From contig JAHHRZ010000002.1 in NCBI GenBank assembly GCA_020025515.1, positions 62,001 to 126,000 on the forward strand: DNA of 64,000 nucleotides, given 5' to 3'. Source of the stretch: Oscillospiraceae bacterium. GTDB taxonomy: Bacteria; Bacillota; Clostridia; Oscillospirales; Oscillospiraceae. Each line of letters opens with the position of its first letter. The stretch's first letter is position 1. A model generated the notes under the pieces. That model was not told where the DNA came from, made no database searches, and worked only from the letters and a program-made list of their open reading frames with translations. Below are positions 44,085-52,860 of the stretch, in pieces. The translations under genes and the position numbers were made by a program.

Positions 44085-45839
44085 CTAACCCAGCTCATGG
44101 GTGTCTGTCAGCTCTAATTCTGCCTTGTCGCAATTCACCAATTCTAGCACAATGATTTTGTTCATTTTGCCCAATTCCAAAAGAACACCGGGCAGATAGA
44201 GGGTTTTCTGAGGTCCACGATTCCAGAATCGACCTAAATTGAATCCATTGACCCACACAATTCCTTTGGTAAAGTGGTCCAGTTTTACAAAACATTCATC
44301 CTGACTGTCCGCCCGGAACTCGCCTCTGTAAAGTTTGGGATAACGTCCGGCAGGGATCGTAAAATCCGCTGACTCCGGGTCTTCCAGGGGGATGGTGGTT
44401 ACGGTAAAGTCCATCAGAATTTGGTTGCCCATGGAAATGGCAGACAGGCCTTTTCTATCATAGAGCTCCGGGCCATAATTCACCCGGCCCATGGCCTCTA
44501 CCAAAACGCCAATCCGGGTTCCCGCCGCACATTTAGGCAGCCACACACGATTTTTAGGCTTCAGCTGTTCCAGTTTCCCTCTGGGGCAGCTGATATCCAG
44601 ACTCCCTACCAGCTCATCGTTCAGATAGATCCAAGCCTTGTCCCGCAAATCCCGCAGGGTGAGCCAGCCCCCGTCGGAATCTCCGGGAAGGACTGTCTCA
44701 TAGTAGATCAGACCGAAGTTTTGCCCATAGGCTTCCATATTCTGAGGCAGAGGGCTGTGATGCACCGTGCCCAGGGCGGTGAGATTTTCAAAAAGACCGG
44801 TTTCTTCCCGCAAAACCACCGTACCCAGATTTTGGCACCGAGGGGCAGGAGGCAGGGGAGGCGGTGTCATGCCATGATGCTTCCACATGAGATCCCGCAG
44901 CGCATAGTACCGGGGGGTGTAATCGCCGTATTCATTGAGAGGTGCACAATAGTCATAGCTGGTCACCGTAGGATTATACCGGGTAATTTGGTTGGCACCT
45001 GCGGTAAAGCCGAAGTTTGTCCCCCCATGAAACACAAATACATTAAAATTCGCATCCAGATCCAGCATAGCCTGCACTTCTTTTGTCAGGCTTTCCACAT
45101 CCCGGGTGTGATGCTTTTCTCCCCAGTGGTCGAACCAGCCGCACCAGAATTCTGTGCACATATAGGGAACTTCTGCCTTCTCCAGCAGAGAGAACGCCCG
45201 CTCCGGCGCGCTGCCGAAATTCAAAGTAGGCAGTGCGCCTTCTATCCGTCCGCCGGACAGCATATCCGTGCAGGGGCCGTCAGAAGTAAAGAGCAGGGAG
45301 TCAATATCCATGCTGCGAATGAGGTCTCTCAGGAAGGCCAGGTAAGTTTTATCATTTCCATAGCTTCCATACTCATTTTCCACCTGAATTGCCAGGATGT
45401 TGCCGCCTCTACTCTGCTGCAAGGGGGCCAGTCGAGGCAGGAGTTCCCGGAAAAAGTCAGCAACATGCGCCATATAGACAGGATCGCTGCACCGAAGGCC
45501 CATATTCCGATCCCGCAGCAGCCAGGCTGGCAGACCACCAAAATCCCACTCGGCGCATATGTACGGACCGGGACGCACCAGTGCGTACAGCCCCACTTTT
45601 TGCGCCGTCTTGAGGAAGGCGACCAGGTCCAGCATTCCGGAAAAATCGAATTTCCCTTTTTCCGGCTCATGGAGGTTCCAGCATACATAGGTCTCTACCG
45701 TATTAAACCCCGCAGCCTTCAGCTTCAAAAGCCGATCCTCCCAGTAGGCCGGAAGGACTCTGAAATAATGGATCGTACCGGAATAAATATGAAAGGGCTT
45801 CCCGTCCAACATAAATTTTCTACCTTGGGTCGTCAGCAT
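44085..45839 (-). CDS. Beta-galactosidase, GH35
   Basis: Removes terminal beta-galactose. 584 residues, no signal peptide, so cytoplasmic. The TIM barrel has HYFRVLPAYWEDRLLKLKA, ETYVCWNLHEP, RPGPYICAEWDFGGLPAWL, acid/base E156 in IQVENEYGSYG, and nucleophile E230 in CTEFWCGWFDHWG; galactose-binding-like beta domains follow. AGGGAG is eight bases before the ATG at 45839. Could strip galactose from complex-type N-glycans or other host glycans. A TATAAT (45877-45882) lies upstream. Confidence 0.94.
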   Translation of the reverse strand: MLTTQGRKFMLDGKPFHIYSGTIHYFRVLPAYWEDRLLKLKAAGFNTVETYVCWNLHEPEKGKFDFSGMLDLVAFLKTAQKVGLYALVRPGPYICAEWDFGGLPAWLLRDRNMGLRCSDPVYMAHVADFFRELLPRLAPLQQSRGGNILAIQVENEYGSYGNDKTYLAFLRDLIRSMDIDSLLFTSDGPCTDMLSGGRIEGALPTLNFGSAPERAFSLLEKAEVPYMCTEFWCGWFDHWGEKHHTRDVESLTKEVQAMLDLDANFNVFVFHGGTNFGFTAGANQITRYNPTVTSYDYCAPLNEYGDYTPRYYALRDLMWKHHGMTPPPLPPAPRCQNLGTVVLREETGLFENLTALGTVHHSPLPQNMEAYGQNFGLIYYETVLPGDSDGGWLTLRDLRDKAWIYLNDELVGSLDISCPRGKLEQLKPKNRVWLPKCAAGTRIGVLVEAMGRVNYGPELYDRKGLSAISMGNQILMDFTVTTIPLEDPESADFTIPAGRYPKLYRGEFRADSQDECFVKLDHFTKGIVWVNGFNLGRFWNRGPQKTLYLPGVLLELGKMNKIIVLELVNCDKAELELTDTHELG

Positions 45840-45876
45840 AGTTTTATCTCCCTGAATTCTTATTGACACTGTCCGT

Positions 45877-45896
45877 ATTATATCATAGATCTAATG
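45877..45896 (-). promoter_or_regulatory. GH35 promoter with possible operator palindrome
   Basis: TATAAT on the minus strand (45877-45882) abutting a near-palindrome TCATtAGATCTaTGA. The -35 is weak. A regulator site overlapping the spacer is plausible but unproven. Confidence 0.35.
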
Positions 45897-45959
45897 ACAA
45901 TAAAAGTATTTTTGCAGGACTCTTTTCCCCATAATATGTTTTCTTTCTATCATGTTGCA

Positions 45960-45995
45960 AAAAGGAACCGTCCCGCCGGAAGGCGAAACGGTTCC
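45960..45995 (-). terminator. Terminator after the foldase gene
   Basis: GGAACCGT / ACGGTTCC stem with an inner CGCC/GGCG pair, and a TTTTT tail on the minus strand. Confidence 0.88.
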
Positions 45996-46023
45996 CTTGC
46001 TCTTATACAATATAATAAAAGAA

Positions 46024-47388
46024 TTAGTAACCGCTGGTGGTATTCACTTTGGTGAGGGCCAGTGCATCATAGTCCACTTCGTGGGGATATTTTTCCAGCA
46101 GTCCTGTGATCACTTTTTCCATCTCTTCGGCGAGATACATTTCCTTACCCGTCTGCATCCACAGGGTCTCATCGCTTGCTTTTACAAAATACATGACATG
46201 GGTACCATAGGGACTGTCTACCAGGCCACTATCTCCGACCTTATGGGCGGGATCAAAGCACCACTGCTCAAACTCCTTAACCATCTGACCCTTGCGGACA
46301 TTTGTATACAGTCCACCTGTTTCTTTGGAACCGGGGTCCTCAGTCTGCTCTTTCGCCAGTGCCGCAAAGCTTTCCTCTGTTGCCTCTCCAGCCTTCCACT
46401 GATCCAGAATACTTTGCGCCTTGTCATGCGCTGCCTTTTTCTGCTCTTCGGTGGGGGCTTCTGCTCCCTCGGAAACCTCCGCTTTGATCAGAATGTGCCG
46501 CACATCCACAAACGCAGGAGTCTCATCCTTGGCAATGCCATATTCCGCGAATTTTTCAACGTTATCGTCAAAATACTGAGATACCTGTTCGTCTGTCAAA
46601 GCAGATTTCTTCTCTTCAGTCAGTTTATTGTAGTATTCGCTTGCCTGAAGGATGGTCTGTACATACTTCTTGTACTCTTCCAGGGTAATGCCTTGGCCAA
46701 AGTCATTTTCAATCATCTTCTGGGCATCCTCAAACCCAGCCTTCTTGGCAGCCTCATTCATATCCTTTTCCATGGAATCCAGCTGCTTCTGACCTTCCTC
46801 ACTGAGGGTCACACCATTGGCCTGGGCCTCCAGGCTCAAAGCCTGATAGCGGGTCCAGCTCATAATGGCCTGTTCCAGGAACATTTCCTGCCAGGTTTTT
46901 CCTTCATCGCTCATTGCATAGACCTGCTGATCCAGCTCTTTCTGGGGATCCAGGCCTGTGTAGGCAGCATAGGCACCATACTGATTCAGGTACTCATAAT
47001 AGGCGCTCCAGTACCAGACATTCATCCATGCGTTGGTGACCTCGGCATCTCCCATTTTCGCAACAACCTTCGGCAGCTCGGCAGAGATGTCCTCTCCCTG
47101 GAAGGTGTAGCTGGGGCGGTCTACGGGAACCGGGGCTTCGGTGCCCTCTGTCGTCCCGGTGCCGTCTGTGACTGCCGTGGTCTCGTTGGAGGCAGTAGTT
47201 TCTGCGGAATCATCCTTCTTACCGGTTGTAAGCATAATCACCAGACCCACCACAACGGCCAGCACCACAATCGCGCCAACAATCACAAGGGTCAGCTTCT
47301 TTTTGTTCACGCTCCGGTTGTCAAAGCCGCACTGCGGGCAAACCGTAACGCCCTCATCCAGAGGAGCCTGACATTTTTTGCAATTCAT
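46024..47388 (-). CDS. Membrane-anchored parvulin-type peptidyl-prolyl isomerase with zinc ribbon
   Basis: 454-residue foldase. N-terminal cytoplasmic zinc ribbon (C3-K-K-C6, C17-P-Q-C20), a transmembrane helix (about residues 32-53), an acidic/Thr-rich linker, a SurA-N/trigger-like helical domain (about 110-300), then a parvulin domain with VRHILIK, QTEDPGSKETGGLY and DSGLVDSPYGTHVMYF. Likely helps fold secreted proteins outside the membrane, like PrsA but held by a helix rather than a lipid. GAGG precedes the ATG. Not obviously linked to the glycan genes. Confidence 0.9.
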   Translation of the reverse strand: MNCKKCQAPLDEGVTVCPQCGFDNRSVNKKKLTLVIVGAIVVLAVVVGLVIMLTTGKKDDSAETTASNETTAVTDGTGTTEGTEAPVPVDRPSYTFQGEDISAELPKVVAKMGDAEVTNAWMNVWYWSAYYEYLNQYGAYAAYTGLDPQKELDQQVYAMSDEGKTWQEMFLEQAIMSWTRYQALSLEAQANGVTLSEEGQKQLDSMEKDMNEAAKKAGFEDAQKMIENDFGQGITLEEYKKYVQTILQASEYYNKLTEEKKSALTDEQVSQYFDDNVEKFAEYGIAKDETPAFVDVRHILIKAEVSEGAEAPTEEQKKAAHDKAQSILDQWKAGEATEESFAALAKEQTEDPGSKETGGLYTNVRKGQMVKEFEQWCFDPAHKVGDSGLVDSPYGTHVMYFVKASDETLWMQTGKEMYLAEEMEKVITGLLEKYPHEVDYDALALTKVNTTSGY

Positions 47389-47612
47389 GAAGTAACCTCA
47401 TTTCTTCCTCCGGCTTGTTTACCCCGGAGCATAATCTTCTCCAGTTTATCACGAATGTCTATCTATTGCAAGAATAAACCGAATACAGGATGTGTCAAAA
47501 CTGTAAATTATTCGTGTCCCGCCCCCACCAGCCTCTTAATACTTCCTTTACATTCTTTACCAAATCTTTGGTAACATTTCAGGAAAATTGTGTAAACGTC
47601 TCCGCAATGCTC

Positions 47613-47641
47613 TTGCTATTTTGGAAAAAATCTGCTATCAT
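47613..47641 (+). promoter_or_regulatory. Promoter of the riboswitch-controlled ATPase
   Basis: TTGCTA (47613-47618), 17-bp spacer, TATCAT (47636-47641). The 224 bp between this and the foldase gene show no gene or other feature. Confidence 0.7.
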
Positions 47642-47679
47642 GGTGTCAATGAAAAATTGAGGGCCATCATGGTCCACCC

Positions 47680-47768
47680 ATGGGGGAGTAGTTACGCCGG
47701 ATTTTCCGGTGTGTCAAGTCAACATGCATGACGCTCTGCGTCTGGCTTGGCAGGTTTTAACGAGACTC
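47680..47768 (+). promoter_or_regulatory. yybP-ykoY (Mn2+) riboswitch
   Basis: The leader contains GGGGGAGUAG, a GCCGG/CCGG hairpin, GUGUCAAGUCAACAUGC, the U-C-U-G-C loop, UGGCUUGGC, and finally AACGAGACUC, matching the yybP-ykoY family. These RNAs sense Mn2+ and switch on metal export. It is followed at once by a terminator. Confidence 0.92.
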
Positions 47769-47803
47769 ATGTGCAGCGCCACTGTACATGGGCCTCTTTT
47801 TTT
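47762..47803 (+). terminator. Expression-platform terminator of the Mn2+ riboswitch
   Basis: GAG/CTC, CATGT/ACATG and CAG/CTG pair in one stem, followed by seven Ts. The GAGAC part is shared with the aptamer. Confidence 0.85.
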
Positions 47804-47848
47804 CTACAATTCTATGAAAACTATTATGTATTGGAAAGGAAGATCAGT

Positions 47849-50476
47849 TTGCGCTACTACGACGAATCCACAACTCACGTTCTGAAAAGCGTGAACTCCA
47901 CAGAGCAGGGTCTTACTCATGCAGAAGCCCAGGCTCGATTGGAGAAAAACGGAAAGAACCAGCTGGCTCAGGAGAAAAAAGACAGCCTCCTGAAGCGGTT
48001 CTTCCTGCAAATGGCAGACCCCATGATTCTCATTCTCCTGGCCGCCGCCGCCATCAGCGGTGCTCTGGCTGTGTATGAGAATGAAAGCTTCACCGATGTC
48101 ATTATCATTCTCTTTGTTGTCATTGTCAACGCCGTTCTGGGTGTGTATCAGGAGAACAAAGCTGAAAAGGCCATCGAAGCACTACAGGAAATGGCAGCCG
48201 CCACTTCAAAGGTAATCCGTGACGGCAAGCTGACCAGTGTCCGCAGTGAAGATCTGGTGGTGGGTGATGTGGTAGTTCTGGAGGCCGGCGACGCAGTCCC
48301 CGCAGACGGCCGCCTGCTGGAAAGTGCCAGTCTGAAAATCGAAGAGGCTGCCCTTACCGGTGAGTCCGTCCCTGTTACAAAATTCATTGACATCATCAAT
48401 CTCCGTGAGGGCGGCAAGGATGTGCCTCTGGGCGACCGCAAGAATATGGTCTATATGGGCTCTACCGTCTCTTATGGTCGTGGTACCGCTGTAATCACCG
48501 GAACCGGCATGAACACGGAAATGGGTAAGATTGCCGGTGCTCTGGCTGCCGCCAAAGACGGTCAGACCCCCCTGCAAAGGAAACTGAGCCAACTGTCCAG
48601 GGTGCTGACCTGGCTGGTTCTGGGTATCTGCGCCATTATTTTTGGTGTCCAGCTGCTGCAAGCCGGCTCCTTCTCCGCAGATGTCATTGTCCACTCCTTT
48701 ATGGTAGCCGTGTCTCTGGCTGTTGCCGCCATTCCGGAAGGTCTGGCTGCGGTGGTCACGGTGGTGCTTTCCATCGGCGTTACCAATATGTCCAAGCGAA
48801 ACGCCATTATCCGTAAGCTCACCGCTGTGGAAACCCTGGGCTGCGCCCGGGTCATCTGCTCCGATAAAACCGGCACCCTGACCCAGAATAAAATGACCGT
48901 TGTGGAGCACTTCGGCCCCATGGAGCAAACCGCCCGTGCCATGGCTCTGTGTTCTGACGCCAAGCTGGTGGACGGCGAAGCCGTGGGCGAACCTACGGAG
49001 GCCGCCCTGGTGGCCTGGGCTGCCAAAGAAAACATGGACAAGGGAAAAATGGAACAGCTCTTCCCCCGTGTGGGAGAAGCTCCCTTTGATTCCGGCAGAA
49101 AGATGATGTCCACCATCCACCAAAACGGCGGCAATGTGATCCAGTTTACCAAGGGTGCTCCGGACGAGGTTCTGCGCCGGTGTACACATATTGAAGAAAA
49201 CGGCAAGAAAGTTCCTCTTACCGAAGAAAAGCGGAAAGAAATTCTCACCGCTAACAAGACAATGGCTGACAAGGCCCTGCGTGTGCTGTGTGCCGCCTGC
49301 CGCACCTGGCAGACTGTGCCTCAGGATCAGAGCCCTGAAAATCTGGAGCAGGATCTCACATTCCTCGGTCTTGCGGGCATGATCGACCCCGTCCGCCCCG
49401 AAGTCAAGGCCGCCATTGAAGAATGTCGGGCCGCCGGTATCCGTCCCATTATGATTACGGGTGACCATGTGGATACCGCCGTGGCCATTGCCAAAGAGCT
49501 GGGCATTCTGGAAGGGGACCGCAAAGCCATTACCGGCTCTATGCTGGATGACATGGACGAAGAAACCTTCCTGAAGGAATTCCAGAACATTTCCGTCTAT
49601 GCCCGTGTGCAGCCTGAACATAAGACCCGTATTGTCTCCGCATGGCAGAGCATCGGCTGTGTCACCGCCATGACCGGTGACGGTGTCAACGACGCCCCCT
49701 CCATCAAGACTGCTGATATCGGTGTCGGCATGGGCATTACCGGTACCGATGTTACCAAGAATGTGGCCGACATGGTTCTGGCGGACGACAACTTCGCCAC
49801 CATTGTTGGTGCCGTGGAAGAAGGCCGTCGGATTTACGACAACATCCGCAAATCCATTCAGTTCCTTCTGGGTTCCAACATGTCTGAGGTCATCAGTATC
49901 TTTGTTGCCACCCTGCTGGGCTTCACCATTCTGGAACCGGTCCACCTGCTTTGGATCAACCTGATTACCGATACCTTCCCCGCACTGGCTCTGGGCATGG
50001 AGCGGGGAGAGCCGGACATCATGCGCCGCAAGCCCCGGGATGCCAAGGCCGGTATCTTCTCCGGCGGTCTGGGCTTTGATGCCATGTATCAGGGACTGGC
50101 TGTATCCGCTCTCACTCTTGCCTCCTTCTTTGTGGGACACTTCATGGAGTTCGGTACTCTGGGCTTTGGAAACTCTGCCCACGGTGTCACCATGGCGTTC
50201 CTCACCCTGTCCATGGCCGAGATCGTCCACAGCTTCAACATGCGCAGCCAGCGGGGCAGCATCTTCTCTCTGCACAGCCAGAACATGGTGCTGAATCTGG
50301 CAGGCATTGCCTCTTTGATCCTCACCACTGCTGTCATTGAAGTGCCCTTCCTGGCCAACGCCTTCGGCTTCACTCCCGTGGGCCTGAAAGAGTACGGCAT
50401 TGCATTGGCCCTGGCTCTGGTGATGCTGCCTCTGGTGGAGCTGGTCAAATTCATCCAGAGAAAGATTGCCAAATAA
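47849..50476 (+). CDS. Cation P-type ATPase, probable Mn2+ (or Ca2+) exporter
   Basis: 875-residue P-type (P2A) ATPase: N-terminal actuator with TGES, helix M4 motif AAIPEGLAAV, phosphorylation site SDKTGTLTQNK, GDGVNDAPS hinge, and M6 NLITDTFPALAL. The ion-binding residues E (PEGL), N and D are as in Ca2+ ATPases, which in bacteria include Mn2+ exporters. The start is TTG at 47849 with AAAGGAAG six bases upstream; the frame stays open into the riboswitch terminator. The Mn2+ riboswitch in front strongly favours manganese export. Confidence 0.94.
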   Translation: MRYYDESTTHVLKSVNSTEQGLTHAEAQARLEKNGKNQLAQEKKDSLLKRFFLQMADPMILILLAAAAISGALAVYENESFTDVIIILFVVIVNAVLGVYQENKAEKAIEALQEMAAATSKVIRDGKLTSVRSEDLVVGDVVVLEAGDAVPADGRLLESASLKIEEAALTGESVPVTKFIDIINLREGGKDVPLGDRKNMVYMGSTVSYGRGTAVITGTGMNTEMGKIAGALAAAKDGQTPLQRKLSQLSRVLTWLVLGICAIIFGVQLLQAGSFSADVIVHSFMVAVSLAVAAIPEGLAAVVTVVLSIGVTNMSKRNAIIRKLTAVETLGCARVICSDKTGTLTQNKMTVVEHFGPMEQTARAMALCSDAKLVDGEAVGEPTEAALVAWAAKENMDKGKMEQLFPRVGEAPFDSGRKMMSTIHQNGGNVIQFTKGAPDEVLRRCTHIEENGKKVPLTEEKRKEILTANKTMADKALRVLCAACRTWQTVPQDQSPENLEQDLTFLGLAGMIDPVRPEVKAAIEECRAAGIRPIMITGDHVDTAVAIAKELGILEGDRKAITGSMLDDMDEETFLKEFQNISVYARVQPEHKTRIVSAWQSIGCVTAMTGDGVNDAPSIKTADIGVGMGITGTDVTKNVADMVLADDNFATIVGAVEEGRRIYDNIRKSIQFLLGSNMSEVISIFVATLLGFTILEPVHLLWINLITDTFPALALGMERGEPDIMRRKPRDAKAGIFSGGLGFDAMYQGLAVSALTLASFFVGHFMEFGTLGFGNSAHGVTMAFLTLSMAEIVHSFNMRSQRGSIFSLHSQNMVLNLAGIASLILTTAVIEVPFLANAFGFTPVGLKEYGIALALALVMLPLVELVKFIQRKIAK

Positions 50477-50517
50477 CTTCTTTTCCCTCCGTCCATGAGG
50501 ATTTCTCAATAAAAAGC

Positions 50518-50558
50518 AAGCGATACCTGGGTAGTTACTTGGGTATCGCTTATTTTTT
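50518..50558 (+). terminator. Terminator after the P-type ATPase
   Basis: AAGCGATACC / GGTATCGCTT stem followed by ATTTTTTC. Confidence 0.88.
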
Positions 50559-50732
50559 CGTTTGCCCTATTGTGACAGCAGAACGCCCATTTTCTCTTTT
50601 TTAGGATTGGACATACAGAATATTTTCACAATCACCGTTTCCCCATATTTTGCACAGAAAACTGATAGAAATATTGGGAAAATAACCGGTTTTATATGTA
50701 CTATCCCAGTTTCCTTTCCCGCTTCCATATGA

Positions 50733-50738
50733 TATAAT
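50733..50738 (+). promoter_or_regulatory. -10 box of recQ
   Basis: Perfect TATAAT with a weak -35. The predicted start near 50745 excludes a coding start at 50737 and supports the GTG at 50773. Confidence 0.5.
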
Positions 50739-50772
50739 GACTAAGGTATGTAAAGTGGGGGGTGAGGGCTTC

Positions 50773-52593
50773 GTGGAGCCAAAGGAGCTTTTGCAGCATT
50801 ATTTCGGCCATAAGGAGTTTCGCCCCGGACAGGAACCTTTGATTCAAAGCATTCTGGCCGGACGGGATGTGCTGGGGGTCATGCCCACCAGCGCAGGCAA
50901 ATCCATCTGTTACCAGATCCCCGCCATGGCCCTGCCCGGTATGACTTTGGTGATTTCTCCCCTCATTTCTCTCATGGCCGACCAGGTGGCCTCTCTCAAT
51001 CAGGTCGGCATCCCGGCTGCCTATCTCAATTCTTCTTTGGATCTGGAGGACTATCGGAAAACCCTGCAAAAAGGAAAACAAGGGGCCTATAAACTTCTGT
51101 ATGTGGCGCCGGAGCGGTTGTTCACTCCCGGATTTCTTTCTCTGGCAGAGCAGACCACCATCTCCTTTATCGCCGTGGACGAAGCCCACTGCGTCTCCCA
51201 ATGGGGTCAGGATTTTCGGCCCAGTTACTTAAAAATCTCAGAATTTCTCAGACAGCTTCCCAACCGCCCTGTTCTGGGGGCCTTTACTGCCACTGCCACA
51301 GAGCAGGTCAAGGCAGATATTATTTCTCTGTTACAGCTACAGAACCCTCTGACCCTTACCACCGGTTTCGATCGGCCGAACCTCTACTTTGGGGTAGTCC
51401 ACACCAGGCAGAAAGATGACTGGATTTTAGACTATCTGGAAAAAAATCGCCGAAAAAGCGGCATTGTCTACTGTGCCACCCGAAAAAATGTGGAAGCTCT
51501 CTGCGCCAAACTGCAATCTTGCGGATATTCGGCTACACGGTATCACGCAGGCCTTTCCGACGGGGAGCGAAAACGCAATCAGGAGGACTTTGTCTATGAC
51601 CGAGCCAGGGTCATGGTGGCTACCAATGCCTTTGGCATGGGAATCGACAAATCCAATGTGAGCTTTGTCTTACATTATAATATGCCAAAAAATCTGGAAA
51701 ATTACTATCAGGAAGCCGGGCGTGCAGGCCGGGATGGGGAGCCCGCCTCCTGCATTCTTCTGTTTTCGCCCAAAGATGTCCAGACCGCCAAATTCCTCAT
51801 TTTGAACTCCAGCGACAATCAGGAATTGAGCCTTGAGGACAAGGCCCTTTTGCAGGAGCGTGACCTGGAACGGCTGAAGAAAATGGAACGATACTGCAAA
51901 ACCACGGACTGCCTGCGCCAGACCATTCTGTCCTATTTTGGTCAGGATATCCTTCCCTGCAAAAATTGCAGTACCTGTATGGGAACCTATCAGGCGGTGG
52001 ATATCACCGTGGAGGCCCAGAAAATCCTATCCGGCGTGGCCAGGGTCTGTCGTCTGCACCCCTCCGGGCTGGGAAGATCCTCGATTCTTCAAATGCTGCG
52101 GGGCAGCAGGGACAAGCGGATTCTGGATTTAAGGCTGGACAACTTGCCCACTTACGGAATTCTAAAGAACCTGTCTCAGAACCTTTTGTGTCAATATATC
52201 GATCGGCTGATCGAGCTGGAATATCTGGTGGTCACACCGGGAGAATTTCCTGTGCTTCTTGTGACGGCCAAAGCCAGACAGATCCTGTTTGAAGGAGAAA
52301 AAGTGGAGATTCTTCTGCCTGTAAAGCAGGTCTCCGCCGCAAAGCCTGCCGCCACAGAGCCGGATGATCTGCTCCTCACCAACCTGAAAGCGCACCGGAT
52401 GCAGCTTGCCCAGACAGAGGGGGTTCCGGCCTATATCATCTTCTCCAACGCCACGCTCACGGACATGGCCCGCAAGCGCCCCACTTCCATGAAAGCCCTT
52501 TTGGAGGTGTCCGGTGTAGGCCAAATAAAGGCCCGTCGCTATGGAGATTCCTTCCTTCATGTGATCCGGAGCAGCCTGCGTACAAATATATAA
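50773..52593 (+). CDS. recQ: ATP-dependent DNA helicase RecQ
   Basis: 3'-5' DNA helicase in recombination and repair. About 606 residues. Motifs in order: EFRPGQEPLIQSIL (motif 0), Walker A-like MPTSAGKSICYQ (variant of TGGGKS), VISPLISLMADQV, DEAHCVSQWGQDFRPSY (motif II and aromatic loop), FTATATEQV, FGMGIDKSNV, and QEAGRAGRDG (motif VI). The zinc site has four cysteines around CLRQTILSYFG; a winged-helix domain and a C-terminal HRDC domain follow. The GTG start is preceded by G-rich GGGGGGTGAGG; an earlier ATG at 50737 overlaps the -10 box. Confidence 0.95.
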   Translation: MEPKELLQHYFGHKEFRPGQEPLIQSILAGRDVLGVMPTSAGKSICYQIPAMALPGMTLVISPLISLMADQVASLNQVGIPAAYLNSSLDLEDYRKTLQKGKQGAYKLLYVAPERLFTPGFLSLAEQTTISFIAVDEAHCVSQWGQDFRPSYLKISEFLRQLPNRPVLGAFTATATEQVKADIISLLQLQNPLTLTTGFDRPNLYFGVVHTRQKDDWILDYLEKNRRKSGIVYCATRKNVEALCAKLQSCGYSATRYHAGLSDGERKRNQEDFVYDRARVMVATNAFGMGIDKSNVSFVLHYNMPKNLENYYQEAGRAGRDGEPASCILLFSPKDVQTAKFLILNSSDNQELSLEDKALLQERDLERLKKMERYCKTTDCLRQTILSYFGQDILPCKNCSTCMGTYQAVDITVEAQKILSGVARVCRLHPSGLGRSSILQMLRGSRDKRILDLRLDNLPTYGILKNLSQNLLCQYIDRLIELEYLVVTPGEFPVLLVTAKARQILFEGEKVEILLPVKQVSAAKPAATEPDDLLLTNLKAHRMQLAQTEGVPAYIIFSNATLTDMARKRPTSMKALLEVSGVGQIKARRYGDSFLHVIRSSLRTNI

Positions 52594-52664
52594 ACGGAAG
52601 GTATCTATTTGTATTTTTCAACAAAGCCCCTTCCTATAATTCGTTATATTATTCAAAAAAATCA

Positions 52665-52693
52665 TTGACTTTTACGATAAGTTTAGTTATATT
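52665..52693 (+). promoter_or_regulatory. pckA promoter P1
   Basis: TTGACT (52665-52670), 17-bp spacer, TATATT (52688-52693). Confidence 0.75.
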
Positions 52694-52718
52694 TTTGTTG
52701 AAAACACAAGAACATACA

Positions 52719-52747
52719 TGGACAACCCTATAGGAATGTGGTAGAAT
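52719..52747 (+). promoter_or_regulatory. pckA promoter P2
   Basis: TGGACA (52719-52724), 17-bp spacer, TAGAAT (52742-52747); five of six matches in both boxes. Start near 52754, just before the leader hairpin. Confidence 0.65.
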
Positions 52748-52761
52748 GTTAAATAGTGGAT

Positions 52762-52783
52762 ATTGGGTCTAAACCCAATTTTT
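52762..52783 (+). terminator. Attenuator-like hairpin in the pckA leader
   Basis: ATTGGGT-ctaa-ACCCAAT with TTTTT at its 3' side, about 80 bp before the pckA start and downstream of both promoters. Could reduce transcription into pckA; no competing structure is obvious. Confidence 0.5.
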
Positions 52784-52860
52784 CACATCAGTTACGTTAG
52801 GGAACAAGCGGTTTTCGATTGAATGCCGCATGCCACATTTTTGTTCAGGAGGACTCTATT

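Noticed and set aside
48206..50509. Long minus-strand open frame opposite the P-type ATPase
   Set aside because: Histidine/glycine-rich antisense shadow without ribosome site; the sense gene has all P-type motifs.
50737..50772. Upstream ATG extension of recQ
   Set aside because: The ATG overlaps the TATAAT box, so it cannot be in the mRNA started there.
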